Made by a program: the position numbers and the translations under genes. A DNA stretch of 35,320 bases from contig JAJPKM010000009.1 of NCBI GenBank assembly GCA_021323735.1, positions 1-35,320 of the forward strand, given 5' to 3'. Positions 34,985-35,320 of the stretch are shown here, in pieces; position 1 is the first letter of the stretch; the number at the start of each line of letters is the position of its first letter. Source of the stretch: Gammaproteobacteria bacterium (GTDB taxonomy: Bacteria > Pseudomonadota > Gammaproteobacteria > Steroidobacterales > Steroidobacteraceae). The notes below the pieces were generated by a model. It was given only the letters and a program-made list of their open reading frames with translations. It did no database searches and was not told the DNA's origin.

Positions 34985-35320
34985 GAGTCGGCCGTTAAGC
35001 CGGGTTCTGTCTTGGACAGTCATTCCTCTGGCATACGCGTCGCCGCGCAGCTCAAGCGACCTACCCGGAAGCCCATGTGGGCCACATGTAGCGGCCGTTA
35101 AGCCGCTCGCTTCCCTATTTGGTCTTGCTCCAGGTGGGGTTTGCCGTGCCGCTGATGTTGCCACCCGCGCGGTGCGCTCTTACCGCACCATTTCACCCTT
35201 ACCGGCGCCGCTCGCGCGGCACTTAGGCGGTATCTTTCTGTTGCACTTTCCGTAGGCTCGCGCCTCCCAGGCGTTACCTGGCACCGTGCCCTGTGGAGCC
35301 CGGACTTTCCTCCATGTGCA
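34985..35320 (-). ncRNA. rnpB: RNase P RNA (class A), 5' end cut off by the window
   Basis: RNase P RNA is the catalytic RNA that trims the 5' leaders of tRNA precursors. The minus strand carries the conserved bacterial class A elements in order: GGAGGAAAGTCCGGGCTCC (near 35300, part of P4), GGTGCCAGGTAACGCCTGG, AGGGTGAAATGGTGCGGTAA, GAGCGCACCGCG, AAACCCCACCTGGAGCAAG, CCAAATAGGG, GGGTAGGTCGCTTGAGC, and the 3' end GAATGACTGTCCAAGACAGA followed by ACCCGGCTTA. The 3' boundary near 34985 is set by comparison with the E. coli end. The 5' P1 strand and promoter lie beyond 35320. rnpB just upstream of mraZ is also seen in Pseudomonas. Confidence 0.97.

Overview
The window looks like a chromosomal segment of a fairly GC-rich gammaproteobacterium. 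The evidence is gene order: type IV pilus genes next to coaE-zapD-yacG, then mutT-secA, lpxC, a complete division and cell wall (dcw) cluster, and rnpB just upstream of mraZ. This order resembles Pseudomonas and Xanthomonadales-type genomes. I cannot name a genus from sequence alone.

Layout. Positions 1-7118 read rightwards: the end of pilB, then pilC, pilD, coaE, zapD, yacG, a thiopurine methyltransferase (tpm) and a secreted dipeptidyl-peptidase IV. Positions 7073-9761 are accessory and rich in toxin-antitoxin (TA) parts: an orphan Phd-like antitoxin, a hipB-hipA pair, a decayed brnT toxin and an intact helix-turn-helix antitoxin. Positions 9779-14297 read leftwards: an M23 peptidase, secA (carrying a one-base frameshift) and a Nudix/ThiE-like fusion. 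A divergent dciA (DUF721) gene follows, then a second TA patch at 14790-15573: an intact higB-higA pair and the 3' remnant of a vapC-type PIN toxin that abuts lpxC.

Positions 15564-34494 hold the dcw cluster, read leftwards: mraZ, rsmH, ftsL, ftsI, murE, murF, mraY, murD, ftsW, murG, murC, murB, ddl, ftsQ, ftsA, ftsZ, then lpxC. Almost every junction from rsmH to ftsQ is a 4-base stop/start overlap, so the cluster is probably translated as a coupled unit. Its promoter is a near-consensus sigma-70 site followed by three exactly phased MraZ boxes. These genes make the UDP-MurNAc-pentapeptide precursor (MurB, MurC, MurD, MurE, MurF, Ddl), pass it to lipid carriers (MraY, MurG), polymerise and cross-link it at the septum (FtsW, FtsI), and build the divisome (FtsL, FtsQ, FtsA, FtsZ). 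LpxC commits the cell to lipid A synthesis.

The window ends with the RNase P RNA gene rnpB (minus strand, 5' end cut off). Between rnpB and mraZ is about 490 bp of non-coding DNA with degenerate direct repeats and hairpins, two tiny overlapping reading frames with strong ribosome binding sites, and a CRP-like palindrome.

Most of the window is orthodox. The points worth a second look are the TA elements and fossils lodged at the joints of conserved operons, the secA frameshift, a duplicated murE/murF junction that creates a 25-codon frame, the rnpB-mraZ interval, and a marked preference for TTA-GGN to encode Leu-Gly. I saw no convincing wholly new system.
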